A DNA stretch of 64,000 nt from Sepioteuthis lessoniana. Taxonomy: Eukaryota; Mollusca; Cephalopoda; Myopsida; Loliginidae. Made by a program: the position numbers and the translations under genes. Under the pieces are notes generated by a model, which was not told where the DNA came from, ran no database searches, and saw only the letters and a program-made list of their open reading frames with translations. The stretch spans positions 104,849,517 to 104,913,516 of the forward strand of contig OY757913.1 in the NCBI GenBank assembly GCA_963585895.1, written 5' to 3'. This document shows, one piece after another, positions 10,535 to 21,716 of this stretch (its first letter is position 1; the number at the start of each line of letters is the position of its first letter).

Positions 10535-10632
10535 AATAAAAACTCGGAATTCAAACCTGTTAAACTCCGCTTAAAAATTGACCTTGTGTCATATCCTACC
10601 CGAGCGGAGGGGTTGGTAAATAGTATCAAATA
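10535..10632 (+). repeat. SINE-A 3' fragment
   Basis: It carries the SINE-A end: 'aaactccgcttaaaaattga', 'ccttgtgtcatatcctaccc', 'gcggaggggttggtaaat'. The tRNA head is missing. Confidence 0.8.
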
Positions 10633-10639
10633 TTCCAAT

Positions 10640-11775
10640 TGAATATAAATAATTTACAAGTATTTACTTGATTCATTGACAGAACCTCTCTATCTCTTCA
10701 GGTTAGAGTGAACCTTGGAGTAGTCACAATAAATGGCTATTCCACACAGCCTAATTTCTTGTGTATTTATATATTGCTGAAACGCTATAAAAGAATGGCT
10801 CATCACAGAACAATTTTCATAGAACAATAACATGAAATCACACGAACTGAGAGAGTAAATTAGATTCAATTAAATATACATCGTGATAATAAAAATTGTC
10901 ACGCTCTTCCAAATTACTATAGTTTCTTTAGAGATATATATTAGATTCTATCTAAACAATAATCCACAGATTTATTTCTTTATTTATACATTTATTTACT
11001 ATTAATTATAATGTAAAAATATATAAACAAGTTATCATTTGGCACTGTGATTTAGGCGCGTAACTATTGACAAAATAATTGTGTGAGTTTTCTGATGCCT
11101 TTTCATGCCAAAATGATAGCATTCACCATTGTATTCTATCCAGTGCTTCTTTTGAGAAAAGAATAAGAAAAATCACAAAATAATAAACAAACGAAAAAAA
11201 ACAAAACAAACAAGATTCTTATCTGGATTAGTTTTCTATGATAGAGTATCCGTCAATATCTTTATAACGTTGACAGGTTGCTTAAGCAATTTGTGTTGGA
11301 CTGTCCTCATCAAAAAACGTATCAAAGCAAAACGAAAGAAATCTGTATGGCTACGTTTCTCTAAATGGACATTTTCTGCCGTGTTAAGATTTGAATTAGT
11401 CGTCTTTTTCCTTTTGCAGTTGTTATTATGCTTTCTTGTTCTTTCTTGTTAGGCAGGGTTGATTCACGTTAGAAGCCTTTTTCCTTTGTTTGCTATTATG
11501 ATTTATAAAGCATCTTAGATGCAATGCTAAAAAAAATGTATATATCAAAATAAAATCGAATTACAAAACAAAAAAAATATAAATAAATGAATAAAACGTG
11601 ACTTGTTCGTGATTTCTCGATGATCTGCGTGTGCTGACATCCTTCATATTGTAAAGTCGCGTGGTTTATTTTCCATTTAGAGGAACGATTTCGTTTTTTC
11701 AAGTAATTTCATGGCGACCATTTTTCGCCCGCTTTTCGTGCTGAAGTGACAAAAAAAACATTGATTTGCTGACCA
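10640..11775. other. AT-rich stretch, nothing recognised
   Basis: No repeat family or coding gene recognised. Short ORFs at 11270-11452 and 11496-11702 are AT-rich and resemble nothing known. Confidence 0.45.
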
Positions 11776-11777
11776 GC

Positions 11778-11779
<2 letters not shown>

Positions 11780-11821
<42 letters not shown>
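11780..11821. repeat. (TA)n microsatellite
   Basis: Pure alternating TA, about 42 bases. Confidence 0.95.
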
Positions 11822-11826
<5 letters not shown>

Positions 11827-12004
11827 AAAATAGTCAGATACATACTGAGACAAAAAGAAAGAAAGTATATGTAGTCCATCATGAGTTGTGTTTACTTTGA
11901 TGCAAATCCAAAAATATAAGGTATCCACAGAGAAATCGAACCCACAGTGATCTTCTACTCAAGCTTTCTAACCACTGTGACACACAAGGTACCCAACAAG
12001 ACAA

Positions 12005-12450
12005 CATTTTTGCCCTGTCGGCTAGGGCTGTAGAATACACCGACTGCACATCTGCAGAAAAGTAAGACCACCCCAATGAGTGTCCAGGATATGATACTAA
12101 GCAATCAGATGGTGAGGTTCCAGTAATGCTGGAGCTTTGGGGAATGCTGAGGACCCTTTCATTGCCATCGTTCCCAGGTCTACTCTGGCCCGGAGTGGTA
12201 GCACCTGAAAAGGTTCCTATGTATGGGTTGAATAGAACTAAACTGTGCTTCTTTCACAATACTTATTTTGGCATTCAAACTGCGTATTTATGTTAAAGTG
12301 AATTGCTTAAATAGAACTGTTTTGATATTTAAATTGTGTACTTATGCTAAACTGAAATGCTTGAAATAGAACTATTGACGTCTAAACTGTGTACTCCTGC
12401 TAAACTGAATTATCTGAAATAAAACTGTTTTGACATTTAACTCTATGTTT
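12005..12450 (+). repeat. Rep-A copy
   Basis: It starts 'gccctgtcggctagggctg', with two base changes in the 5' palindrome that still leave a foldable stem. It continues through all Rep-A landmarks into the subrepeats. A second 5' palindrome ('gcccagtcggctgg') begins at about 12451 and is cut off by the mariner fragment. Confidence 0.85.
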
Positions 12451-12465
12451 TTGCCCAGTCGGCTG

Positions 12466-12687
12466 GCTCACGCCCAGATTGCATTTTTGAAATTCATCAG
12501 TTGTGACAATCAGGCTTTAGTAGGGGGTTTCCAATTGCTGCTGTAGCTGTTCATTTGAACCTGAAATCATAAAAATTGGTCAGTCATCTCATAAGACTTA
12601 TAGCAATACCATACTGAATTTTAAAGAGTCTACGATAATTTTAAATGCCCATACGAAAAAAGTCTGGAAACTTATCGTATGAATCTA

Positions 12688-12690
<3 letters not shown>
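12466..12690 (-). repeat. mariner terminal fragment
   Basis: On the minus strand this is the 5' end of the mariner family seen complete at 23288-24190: 'gtctggaaacttatcgtatg' terminus, then 'attggtcagtcatctcat' and 'ccaattgctgctgtagctg', breaking off at 'cccagattgcatttttg'. Confidence 0.8.
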
Positions 12691-12746
<56 letters not shown>

Positions 12747-13139
12747 GATATTCGGAAAGTAATTAAGCTTTAACATGGAGAATATTAAAACACAAATACA
12801 TGTTCAATTTATTCCAATGTTTTCATAAAAATGTAATCTTCGTGACTTTCAACAACATTTACGATGGTTAGAATGAAATATTTTTTCCAAATTCGCCATA
12901 ATTACAAGAAAAAACACCTACAATTTTTTTTTTTTTACTTTGAAAAATTTTTCGAGGTTGCTTTAGATATCCTTTAAGCGGGAAATCGATATTTTGCGCC
13001 CCGACCCCCGTCGGAGTGAACATAATTACATTGTAATAAATTTGAACTTTCAATTGTTTTTATTTGCTCACTGCTAAAGCTAATGACCAGGGTAAGTCAA
13101 ATCTTTTGCAATATTTTATTACTCGAAGTACAATTCAGC

Positions 13140-14065
13140 TTGCCCAGTCGGCTGGGGATGTAGAATACATTGACTGCACCTCTGAAAAGGGGTAAGACAC
13201 CCCCAATGATTGTCCTAGATATGACACTAAACTATCTGATGGTGAGGTTCCAGTAATGCTGGAGCTTTGGGGAATACGGAGCACTCCTTCATTGCCATTG
13301 CTCCCATGTCCAGTCAGGACCGGAGTGGTAGCACCTGATAAGGGTCCTATCTATGGATTAAATACAACTAACGGCATACTTATTCTAAACTGAATTGTTT
13401 GAATTAGAACTGTCTGAGTAAACTGAAAAGCTTGAAATAGAAATGTTTTTGACAATTAAACTGCACTTACATTTTACCGGACATTGGCCTTGCAGTTAGA
13501 GTGTTCGCTAATGGCCCGGGAGACCTGGGTTCAATCCCAGGTCGAGTCATACCAAACACTCAAAAAATGCTACTTGATGCCTCCTTGCTCAACACTCAAC
13601 ATTATAAGGTACGAATCAAGGGTAAATTGAAGCAATCCAGGGAAGGGGTAGCGCCCTCCCATACACCTTGATGTAGTAGCTACCGAAAAGGGAGCTTTCG
13701 GGTCATCTTCGACTATGGTCGCCAACTTACTTACATTTAAACTGCGTACTTATGCTAAACAGAATTGTTTGAAATGGAACTGCTTTTGACATTGAAACTG
13801 TATTTAAACTAAACTGAATTGTTTGATATAGAACTAATCTGACATTTAACTATTTGTTTACAAAATCTGTACTTATACAAAATTAATTAGCTGAATTAGA
13901 ACTGTTTGAATGCATTGAATAGCTTGAAATAGAAATGTTTTTGACAATGAAACTGTGTACTCATGCTAAACCGAATTTTTTGGAAATAGAACTATTTGAA
14001 TTAAAATGGATTTGGTGATAAATAACCTACAAAGATTAAATATGCCATAAAACCCAACAAACTAA
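13140..14065 (+). repeat. Rep-A copy interrupted by SINE-B
   Basis: 5' palindrome at 13141, 'gtagcacctgataagg' near 13330, at least six subrepeats, and the 3' module ending 'aaatatgccataaaaccc' at about 14055. A SINE-B splits it at 13475-13728. Confidence 0.85.
13475..13728 (+). mobile_element. SINE-B, full-length copy with target-site duplication
   Basis: This is a 254-bp tRNA-derived SINE. The box A-like region is 'ttgcagttagagtg' and box B-like is 'gggttcaatcccagg'. The body is shared with six other copies and the 3' end reads 'ggtcgccaactt'. The 10-bp direct repeat ACTTACATTT flanks it (13465-13474 and 13729-13738). The unoccupied version of the site exists at about 25515-25530. Confidence 0.9.
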
Positions 14066-14069
14066 TTCC

Positions 14070-14985
14070 AAGACAGCATTTGATGTAAGGATACTTTTTG
14101 AAGTATATCAACATATCTTTGGCAAGTTAATGCTGTAGTCAATCTTATGCAAGGAATTGGAAATAATTAAGTAAAGATAATCCTGGATAAACAAACGTCG
14201 CTTCATCGAACTATTCTTACAAAGAATGTGCACATAGTATTTGTATATAATACAAATTATTTTCAAAAACTGTTTGACCCATAGATTGGACCTTTAACCT
14301 TTTTACTAACCTGGATTGGAATTACCCTGGGAAAAATGACAACATATTGGTGACTCTATACACTGTTGTAAAGCAGTATCTGGCACCTACTTCAATAAAA
14401 GTAAACAGCCTCTTGCACATGGATCTACTTGTGCTAAAGTATCTTAAAAAAATGTATATCCGTGTCTAAAGACTCCTGACCGTGGTTTGTCCTGTTTAAA
14501 GCCTCCTCAATCCTTGTATGTTATTTAAGGCCAAATTTGGTTTATTCTTAAAAATTAAATTTATATGATTTTTAAACTCATACTTTCATGATAACATTGT
14601 TAATCGAGCCAGAATTCATCTTTTTGCACACATTTGATATTTTCAATTATTTCTATCAAGTATCAGTAATTCTACTTAATATTATTCTTTTTTTGTGCAC
14701 AGTTAAATGGTTTTAAGTTTTACAATTAATTGCTAAAAATTCTACAAAACATTCCTTCTTCGGTTTCAGACAGTTGAATGATTATAAGTATTGATATGTA
14801 GCATTAACGATTCAATTAAACAACGGTCGTTTCTTTGCACACAGTTAAATAGTCAAACGATTCTATTTGACTAATTGATTGGAACCAAATAGGGACTACC
14901 ATTTCAAAATGTAGCTCAAGAATTAATGGTTATGAAGGTGTTCTTCGTTATCTCCAAATGTCCCTGACTGAAACTTCACCACCAG
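14070..14985. other. AT-rich stretch, nothing recognised
   Basis: No ORF or repeat family seen, apart from short A/T runs. Confidence 0.5.
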
Positions 14986-14989
14986 ATAA

Positions 14990-15090
14990 TTAAATGCCAT
15001 AGTCAGGGCAGTCTTTCGGGGAGGGATATTACTCATCTGCAGAGATGCAGTCGGTGTATTCTAGAGACCCAACTGATTGGGTTCCTAATC
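14990..15090 (-). repeat. Rep-A 5' fragment (minus)
   Basis: 'ctctgcagagatgcagtcgg'-like sequence followed by 'tgtattctagagacccaact' and 'gattgggtt' is the complement of the Rep-A 5' end. Confidence 0.6.
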
Positions 15091-15511
15091 GTACAAGTGC
15101 CGAAGTCTTCAGTTTATTACTGGTATTAAAAGTTTTAACGTTTTCATCTTTATCGAGAAACATCTTTTATTAATATCCTTGTCGCCGTTGTAGAAATTGA
15201 ATTGTTTTGTTATTCACTGAATCAATGTTGGTAATCTTATTCCGTAGATTTCCACTGATGTTAATCCAAAAGAAAGCTCAACTAGCAATTGTTATTTAAG
15301 ACAGTTTCAAGCGATTTTAAATGCTTGCAGTCCTCGCCTCTGATTAGTCAATTTTTAGCGGAAGAATCTGCGGTTGTTAGTAAAATTGGTAAAGAGAAGC
15401 GACAATTTTTCGAGCACTATATTCTAGACCCAAACTGAGTACGTGTCACATTGGGTGCCCCATGCATTCAGCATTGTGCCACATCAAAGCAAAGAGATTC
15501 TTAAATTACTA

Positions 15512-16399
15512 TACGACGTGGTGCTTCAATAAGTTTCCAGACCTTTTTAGTACAGGCATTTAAAATTGATGTAGACTTTTGAAAATTCACTATTTTATTG
15601 CTATACATGAACAGCTACAGCAGCTACAGCAGCAATTGGAATATACCATACTAAAGCCAGATTGTACCAGCTGGTGAATTTCAAAAATGCAATATAGACG
15701 GGAGGACACTTAAGAAGAACAATATGCAATAAAACTATGCATTAACCTTGGAAAAAATGCCAAAGAAACGTATGGAATGCTGCAGACTGCTTTTCGACAA
15801 TCTTGCATGAATCGAGCATCAGTTTTTTAGTGGCATAAGAGATTCAAGGAAGGCAGGGAGTCTGTGAGGGATGATGAGAGGTGTGGAAGGAGTAAGGAAG
15901 TCAGAACACCATGGTTTATTGGCCAAAGGGTTAGGCTTAGGGTTACTATGTTGAGGTTTTAAGGGAGTTCAGGAAGAGATTCCGTCGGAAGAGGCCAGCA
16001 CTCTTCAAATCGCGGAAGTGGCATTTCCACCAGGACAATGCACCAGTCCCCAACTCCATCCTTGTCACAGACTATTTGACCAAGATGGGCATCATGACAG
16101 CTCCTCACACTCCCTATTGTCAATATCTTGCTCCCTGTGACTTTTTGTTATTCCCTAAGCTCAGAGGCAGTCGTTATGAGACAATTGAGGAGATGAAAGA
16201 GGCTGTGACGAAGGTCATTGACACGCTCACACAAGAGGATTTCCATGGAGCCTTCCAGAAGTTGTTGGAACGGTACAACAAGTGCATTGCAACCAGGGGA
16301 GATGAGATTACTTCGAAGGGGACTAGAATTTCATGAGTGTACTATCAATAAAAGTGCCCTTACGAAAAAAGACTGGAAACTTATTTAATGATCCTCGTA
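15512..16399 (+). mobile_element. mariner, internally deleted copy 1
   Basis: The ends read TACGAcG and, inverted, CCTCGTA. The terminal repeat continues 'caataagtttccagac' and its complement 'gactggaaacttatttaatg'. Inside are the transposase N-terminal part (about 15740-15935) and C-terminal part (about 15945-16336). They are joined by a short 'agggttaggcttagggtt' segment, and the middle of the gene is missing. About 890 bp, against roughly 1.3 kb for intact mariners. Confidence 0.88.
15945..16336 (+). pseudogene. mariner transposase C-terminal remnant
   Basis: Starting at 'actatgttgaggtttta' the codons read YYVEVLR-like and then KRFRRKRPALFKSRKWHFH-QDNAPV (second catalytic Asp). The continuous open frame from 16076 reads TKMGIMTAPHTPYCQYLAPC with DFLLFPKLRG, where the third Asp sits in APCDF as in D34D mariners, then the RYETIEEMKEAVTKVIDTL tail. 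The first catalytic Asp lies in the deleted part. A non-functional remnant. Confidence 0.8.
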
Positions 16400-16479
16400 G
16401 ATCCAATCAAACGCCCTTCTCTTTCGATTCCATTTTCTTAGCAAACCTGATGACACCCCTAATTTGTTTAGCCATCTAT

Positions 16480-16728
16480 TTGATACTGAACTAATGAGTA
16501 GAGTGCTCCGGGAGACTGGGGTTCAATCGCACGTCGATTAATACCAAAGACTCAGAAAATAGTAATTGCTGCCGCTCTGCTTAACACTCAGCATTATAAG
16601 GTAAGGATCGAGGGTAAAGTGGAGCAATTTAGGGAACAGAGTAGCGCCCTCTGCTACACCTTGGTGTGGTACCTACTGAAAAAGGAGCCTTCGGGTCACC
16701 CCCAGAGTACGATCGCTAACTTTACTTA
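16480..16728 (+). repeat. SINE-B copy
   Basis: Head 'gtagagtgctccgggagact', box B-like 'ggggttcaatcgcacg', body 'ataccaaagactcagaaaat', 'ggtgtggtacctactgaaaa', end 'gatcgctaactttacttact'. Confidence 0.85.
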
Positions 16729-16799
16729 CTTTATACACATATATCCGGTTTATATAGATTATCATCATAGTCATAACGTTGTACTGATAGAACAGAGTG

Positions 16800-17350
16800 T
16801 CTAGACTCTGTCTTGTCATTCATCCCTATAGTTCCTTGCTCCTGGTATGTCGTCTAAACTGTATCCAGAGTCCGCCCAGAACTGATGTGTACGTGTCTCT
16901 GCTACTCTTCCGACACTTCTGCATCCCATTGTAGTAGTCCATTAGAGATGACCACTCATGAGTTCGTACTTACTTCTTCAACATTGCCCAGCATGTATTA
17001 ATAGTTTAAATTTGATAGTTAGTGAGATTGGTGGTATGTGGCCGTACAGTTGCCGTTTTGTAGAGTGCTGTTTCTAGGATTTGTTCAGAATATCGTGTAG
17101 CGTTCTAGTTTAGTTCCCATATAGATTTTCATCTTTATGTCTCGGTAGAGTCCAAATGGTACGTCTATCCAGTAACTCTGTCACAGCTAAATCTTGGAAA
17201 AAAACGTTTTACTATATCAGAGAGATCATATTTCAATGTGATCAACACACCACACATAGTCCATGTGTATACTGACATCGCTTTTAGTAGATAAGATATT
17301 GCTGTCGAGGTATGGTCGACATTTTTCAGAGGGTTGTTTCTGAAAGTTTT
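16800..17350 (-). repeat. Old RTE-type LINE fragment
   Basis: The minus strand keeps RTE C-terminal landmarks: 'tagagtgctgtttctaggat' (NKSWRQ region), 'ggtatgtggccgtacagttg' (QLYGHLPP region), 'cattgcccagcatgt' (HAGHCW region) and 'catgagttcgtactta' (DELISD region). Heavily mutated and unlikely to be translated. Confidence 0.65.
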
Positions 17351-17639
17351 CATGGCCCCGATTTGTTTAAAACACACACGCTTTGTTTAATCTACGTTCA
17401 CGTAGAGATTAATTTTTCTTGATCCCTGTTCAAGGCATTTCTTGGTCTGGTAAATACGGGAGAAGAGCTAGTTTATATGCAAAGATTGTATTCGTATCCG
17501 CTTCCTATGTCCACATACGAATACAGATGCGCTGACACTTGCATGCATATATGCAAATGTACACAACCCCAATACGAATACATACGCACAGAGACACATA
17601 CATGTTCATGCATTATGGCACTTAAATACCAACTCCCAG

Positions 17640-17725
17640 GAACAGGAGATTTTATAGGTTTGGTTTCTTTGCTTAATGGCATATCAACCTTTGTAGGTTA
17701 TGTAAGGCCAAAACCATTCACCTAG
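17640..17725 (-). repeat. Isolated Rep-A 3' module
   Basis: 'ttaatggcatatcaaccttt' and 'gtaggttatgtaaggccaaa' form the complement of the Rep-A 3' end, here without the Rep-A body. Confidence 0.75.
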
Positions 17726-17739
17726 AAGAACAGTAGTGG

Positions 17740-17898
17740 TGCTATCTAACCCATAGCTGGGAGGATGAGGGTATTCATACCTTTCCCAAGGGTATTTGCC
17801 CCGAAAATGAACGTAATAGCGCGACTGGAGTACGAACTCGCTTACAACGATTCCGCAGTCCACCGCTTTAACAATTACACCACAAGGCCCCCACCCCA
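17740..17898 (-). repeat. SINE-A, head and central part
   Basis: The minus strand has a tRNA-like head with box A 'ttgtggtgtaattgttaaag' and a weak box B, then 'cccttgggaaaggtatgaat' and 'cccagctatgggtta'. The 3' part is missing. Confidence 0.65.
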
Positions 17899-17899
17899 G

Positions 17900-18335
17900 A
17901 AGATTTTGTAGTCACACAAGGATTGCTATGTGTTTATTGGGGGGGTATTTTTTTTACCCTGATAATCCCTTGGTCATTAGCATAAACATTCACCTTGAAA
18001 TGACATCTAAGAAAATATTTTTGGCACTATCAACGCAATCCAATCAAATATTTCATGTCTAAATAACTTTTTTACTACGAATATTTATTTTAAAACAGCA
18101 ATAGATATCGTGAAACTGCAATTTGTTGCTCCCTGCTGTCTGAACCACATATATGTGGTCTTAAAAACTATTTCTAAAGCGTACAAGATCTGTCGCTAGT
18201 TACGGTCGAAGCAATAAGGCAAAATCAAATCACCTTTCTTGGAATAATACCGTACTATATTATGTATGACCAGAACGCTATCAAAACACACAGAGAAAAA
18301 GATAGATGGGAGATACTAAACAATGTACGAGCTAT
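17900..18335. other. AT-rich stretch, nothing recognised
   Basis: No repeat family or gene identified. Confidence 0.5.
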
Positions 18336-18339
18336 TTCA

Positions 18340-18485
18340 AAGAAATCCTAAAAGCAACACCTGACGAAACAACAGCTCTACGGCCACTTACCGCCAATCT
18401 CTCAAACCATCTACGTAAGACAAGCAAGACATGTAAGACACTGCTGGTGAAACAAGGAAGAACTCATGAGCTGCGTTCTTCTATG
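18340..18485 (+). repeat. RTE 3' fragment (plus)
   Basis: 'agcaacacctgacgaaacaa', 'cagctctacggccactta' and 'cactgctggtgaaacaagga' match the QHPTRHQLYGHL...HCWRNKDEL region. It stops at 'ctatggacctc', where an opposite-strand fragment of the same element begins. Confidence 0.75.
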
Positions 18486-18487
18486 GA

Positions 18488-18700
18488 CCTCTAGTAGTCC
18501 ATAAGAGAATGTCACTTATTAGTTCATATTTATTTCTAAACCAGTGCTCCTGTTTTGTGGGATGCTGCTTCCACGATTTGTTCAAAACAGCACATATCAT
18601 CCTTTTATAGCTAGTATTTCGCTTTATCTTTGTGCGATTCGCTAGACACCAGATGGTGTATCTATACAGAAGTACCGACACAACCACATAATGTAAGAAA
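18488..18700 (-). repeat. RTE 3' fragment (minus), head-to-head with previous
   Basis: On the minus strand 'tggtttagaaataaatatga' (HCWRNKYEL), 'ttgaacaaatcgtggaagca' (LNKSWKQ) and, further upstream in the protein, an LYRYTIW-like stretch are visible. An internal gap removes the QLYGHLPP region. Confidence 0.7.
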
Positions 18701-18749
18701 TTCTGTTTTGTTTCATCATAGTGAGAGAGAGAGAAAGAGAGAGAGAGAG

Positions 18750-19070
18750 AGCTTTGGGGGATGCAGAATACCCCTTCATTGCCATCGCTCCCAGGTCTAC
18801 TCTGGCCCGGAGTGGTAGCACCTGATAGGGCCCTATCTCTGGGTTAAATAGAACTAACGGCATACTTATGCTAATTTGAATTGTTTGATTAAACGGAATA
18901 GCTTAAAATAAATCTTTTCGACAACTAAACCCTACTTATATTTAAACTGTGTACTCAAGCTAAACTGAATTGTTTTAACTAGAATTGGTTATTTACATAA
19001 AAATAGATTTGGCGTAAATAACCTACAAAGGTTGATATGCCATAAAAACCAACCAACCAACCAACCATCA
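18750..19070 (+). repeat. Rep-A, 5'-truncated
   Basis: It starts at 'gagctttgggggatgcagaa' after a (GA)n run (18720-18750). It then has 'cccggagtggtagcacctga', subrepeats and the complete 3' module 'ttggcgtaaataacctacaa' with an (AACC)n tail at 19050-19065. Confidence 0.85.
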
Positions 19071-19384
19071 TCAGAGAGATCAGATTTCAATCTGATCGAC
19101 CTACTTTAAGTAGATGAGATATTGCTGCTGAGGTATATGAAGATTTTAAACGTTATCTACTAAAAGTGAAGATGGCTTTATCTTGTTTTTAATAAACGTG
19201 AACTCTCTTTTATATGGGTTCACATGGAGACCTCTTTTTTTCTTCAAGTTGTTGTATACTCGTAATACATATACAAATACAAATATAAGCGGAAACATAG
19301 TCAACCATAATATACGAACTTCAATAAACGAAACGAACACGCTTCTTTATAAAAATATACCTCTCACACTTTATTCGAAAGGGT

Positions 19385-19805
19385 TAAGGTCGGTTGTGTG
19401 TGAGAGGTGAGTTGGAGACGGGGATAGACTGCTACATATTGACCCAAAGTCCTTCTGACCAGAGCAGCACTTCTTTCTCATTCTGGGTGGGTTGCTCAAC
19501 CGTGGGTCTCTGAGGGCACAAAGCCCTTCGTCTGCCGCTGGCTCTCAACTTGGTATCCTATCCACAACTGACTCCAACTCCAACTGGGACTAGAACCCGA
19601 ACTGACTCAAGCCGTCGGTGGCACCTGGTTATATAATTGTCTTGCGTCCACCTGCTTCCTGTGGGCGTACGCATCTGCAGCGAATTCAACCATGTCCGCA
19701 AGTTAAGGTGATATTCTGATATCTTCGACCGGATGCACCCGTTTCGCTGTTATACAGGTGCATCTCTTGATTGACGTCTTGGTCGAGGGTCAATACGCAA
19801 CACTG
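19385..19805. other. GC-richer unclassified segment
   Basis: Base composition rises clearly above the flanks ('ctgccgctggctctcaact', 'ccaactccaactgggac'). No ORF, no terminal repeats and no family match seen. It could be part of an element absent elsewhere in the window, or host sequence. Confidence 0.3.
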
Positions 19806-19929
19806 TGGCCTTAAAGTACGCGAGTTTGAACTCTAATTATGATATAAGCCTTACTCTCAGTCAAGCACCCTTGGAAATGCAATGTCTCTTGATCAATTGC
19901 AATTCTTACAGATGCGTTTCAGTTTCCTT

Positions 19930-20180
19930 AATCGGTACCTATTCTATTCCTAATAAACAGAGAAAAAAATTAAACAGGCGTACTCACCTTTCATAAGGAA
20001 CACCAATAACATTCGTAAGTTTTTCTGTCTCAAACTATCTGCTTTCGTTAGAGATATAAGACCTTCGCTAAACGAACTAGAATATATTCCATTCTCAAAC
20101 ACGAAGATCTTCAATATTCTCAGCTGGTCTGAGAAAGTCAATTTAATACGTTTATTTTTCGGATTAATGCCCTTCAAAAA
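19930..20180 (-). repeat. Unclassified repeat, copy 1 of a pair
   Basis: It is related to 22255-22470 (about three-quarters identical by eye). The minus strand is open here and reads QLRILKIFVFENGIYSSSF; the second copy reads QLRILKMFVFVNGIYSCAV before breaking. No protein family is recognised. It may be a decayed element or a duplicated exon. Confidence 0.45.
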
Positions 20181-20294
20181 GTTATGAACTCCTTCATCTC
20201 TTCAGATTTCGTGTCTCAAAAAAGATGTAATCTATTAATACGATATTTCATATTATATCAAGTCATCTTTCATTTGAGTCTTAAAAAGCAATCT

Positions 20295-20560
20295 CATCAC
20301 TTCAGTGCACGTAAAAGACCAAGTTCTTTGGCACGTCTTGGGATGAACTTTTGCGGACTCCTTCCGACAGTATCTCTCACTGCATCCACATAGTCAAGAT
20401 ATCTTGCAGTCAACTTCCTTCCAGGTCTGGGATTTTCTGCCTTCTTGTTAAGGTTGTTTAATGACCCGGTGGCTTAAAAATTTTGCATGCACAGCTTTGA
20501 AAGATTTTGTCTCCAAATTGGTAGTGACGCATAATATTTTTCCTGTCTTGTCCAAGGCAT
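20295..20560 (-). pseudogene. DNA-transposon fragment with HTH domain (DUF4817-like)
   Basis: Across two minus-strand frames I read a LETKSFKAVHAKF-like stretch followed by ATGSLNNLNKKAENPRPGRK, LTARYLDYVDAVRDTVGRSP and a KFIPRRAKELGL-like end. This is the pattern of the N-terminal helix-turn-helix region (tGSvndl..GRprs...V..aVr..v.rSP..s.rrrakeLgi) of IS630/Tc1-related transposases annotated as DUF4817. The catalytic part is absent. Recognition rests on pattern memory only. Confidence 0.55.
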
Positions 20561-21334
20561 TGTGATGGAGGATTGATAGTTCTTATCATATAATATTTTC
20601 AGATCTAAAACAAAAAATTACAAATTATTAATAGTTTAGTTATTAGCAGTCACTTGGGTCTCTTGTATATTGAAACACCCTGTTCTACAACTACTGTTCT
20701 TCTAAACGTATGAGTTGGCATTAGATAACCCATTATGGTTGATATGCCATTACACAAAGAAAACAAACTTTATTCTATTTATTCTGGCCTTACTAAAAGT
20801 CTGGTGTTTACATCCAATTTGGAATGAATTGTTTACTGAAAAAATAGTGTATTTCCTTTACGACGAGGAAATCAAATTAAATGTGGGGGAAAATGATTGC
20901 AATATTTTTTTTTCAGAGTCACGAGAATGATTTTAGTACAGCTAATTGTTTTCTGTTAATTTATATATTTTTTCCTTACGTTCTCAAGAAATGAAACCTT
21001 TATTTATCATATCTTGATTATTACTTTTATAATTGTACGATACATTTTATCATATTAGCATTTACGGGGTTTTCTTCTTCTCAAAGAAAATATCTTATGT
21101 CTTTGCTTTTGGCAAGCAAACAAACAAGGCATTGGTTTTGAAGACTAAAAATTGGAAGGACCTATTAAACAATGAAATGTCTAGAAATTTGAAATGTAAC
21201 GTTAATGTAATTTTTCCCCTTCTCTCTCTGTCTTTATCAGCACCCTCACTCAAATCATTAAAATGTTTATCATTTTCCAATCTAAATTTACTTTACTCTT
21301 GTGCATTTTTTCATTAAAACATATTTCTATGTGA

Positions 21335-21342
21335 TTTTATGT

Positions 21343-21373
<31 letters not shown>

Positions 21374-21676
21374 GTTTTTGACAATGCTACGTTCTTTTCA
21401 CTTTCTGCTAATTTGTTTTTTTGGCTTTTTTTTTGTTTTTGTTTTTTATTTATTTATTTCTTGGTTTCTTTCTTCTTTTCTTTGTTTCTTTGTTTCTTTT
21501 CTTCTTTCTTTCTGTTTCTAACAATGCTTCCTTTCTGCTGATTTTTTTTTTTTTTGGCTTTTATTTTTGTTTGTTTGCTTTCTAACAATGCTTCGTTCTT
21601 TACGTTCTTTTAACTTTCTACTGATTTTTTTTTTGGCTTTTATTTTATTTTATTTTTGTTTGTTTGTTTGTTTGTT

Positions 21677-21716
<40 letters not shown>

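Larger units (their letters stand above)
12628..14065 (+). repeat. Duplicated block, copy 1 (with SINE insertion)
   Basis: The block contains a mariner end, a (TA)n tract (12688-12743), a ~390-bp unique-looking segment starting 'tattgggatattcggaaagt' and a full Rep-A. The same order and sequence recur at 24675-25860. The 'attgggatattc.gaaagtaatta' start resembles a mariner-type terminal repeat, so the inner segment may itself be a decayed element. Confidence 0.75.
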
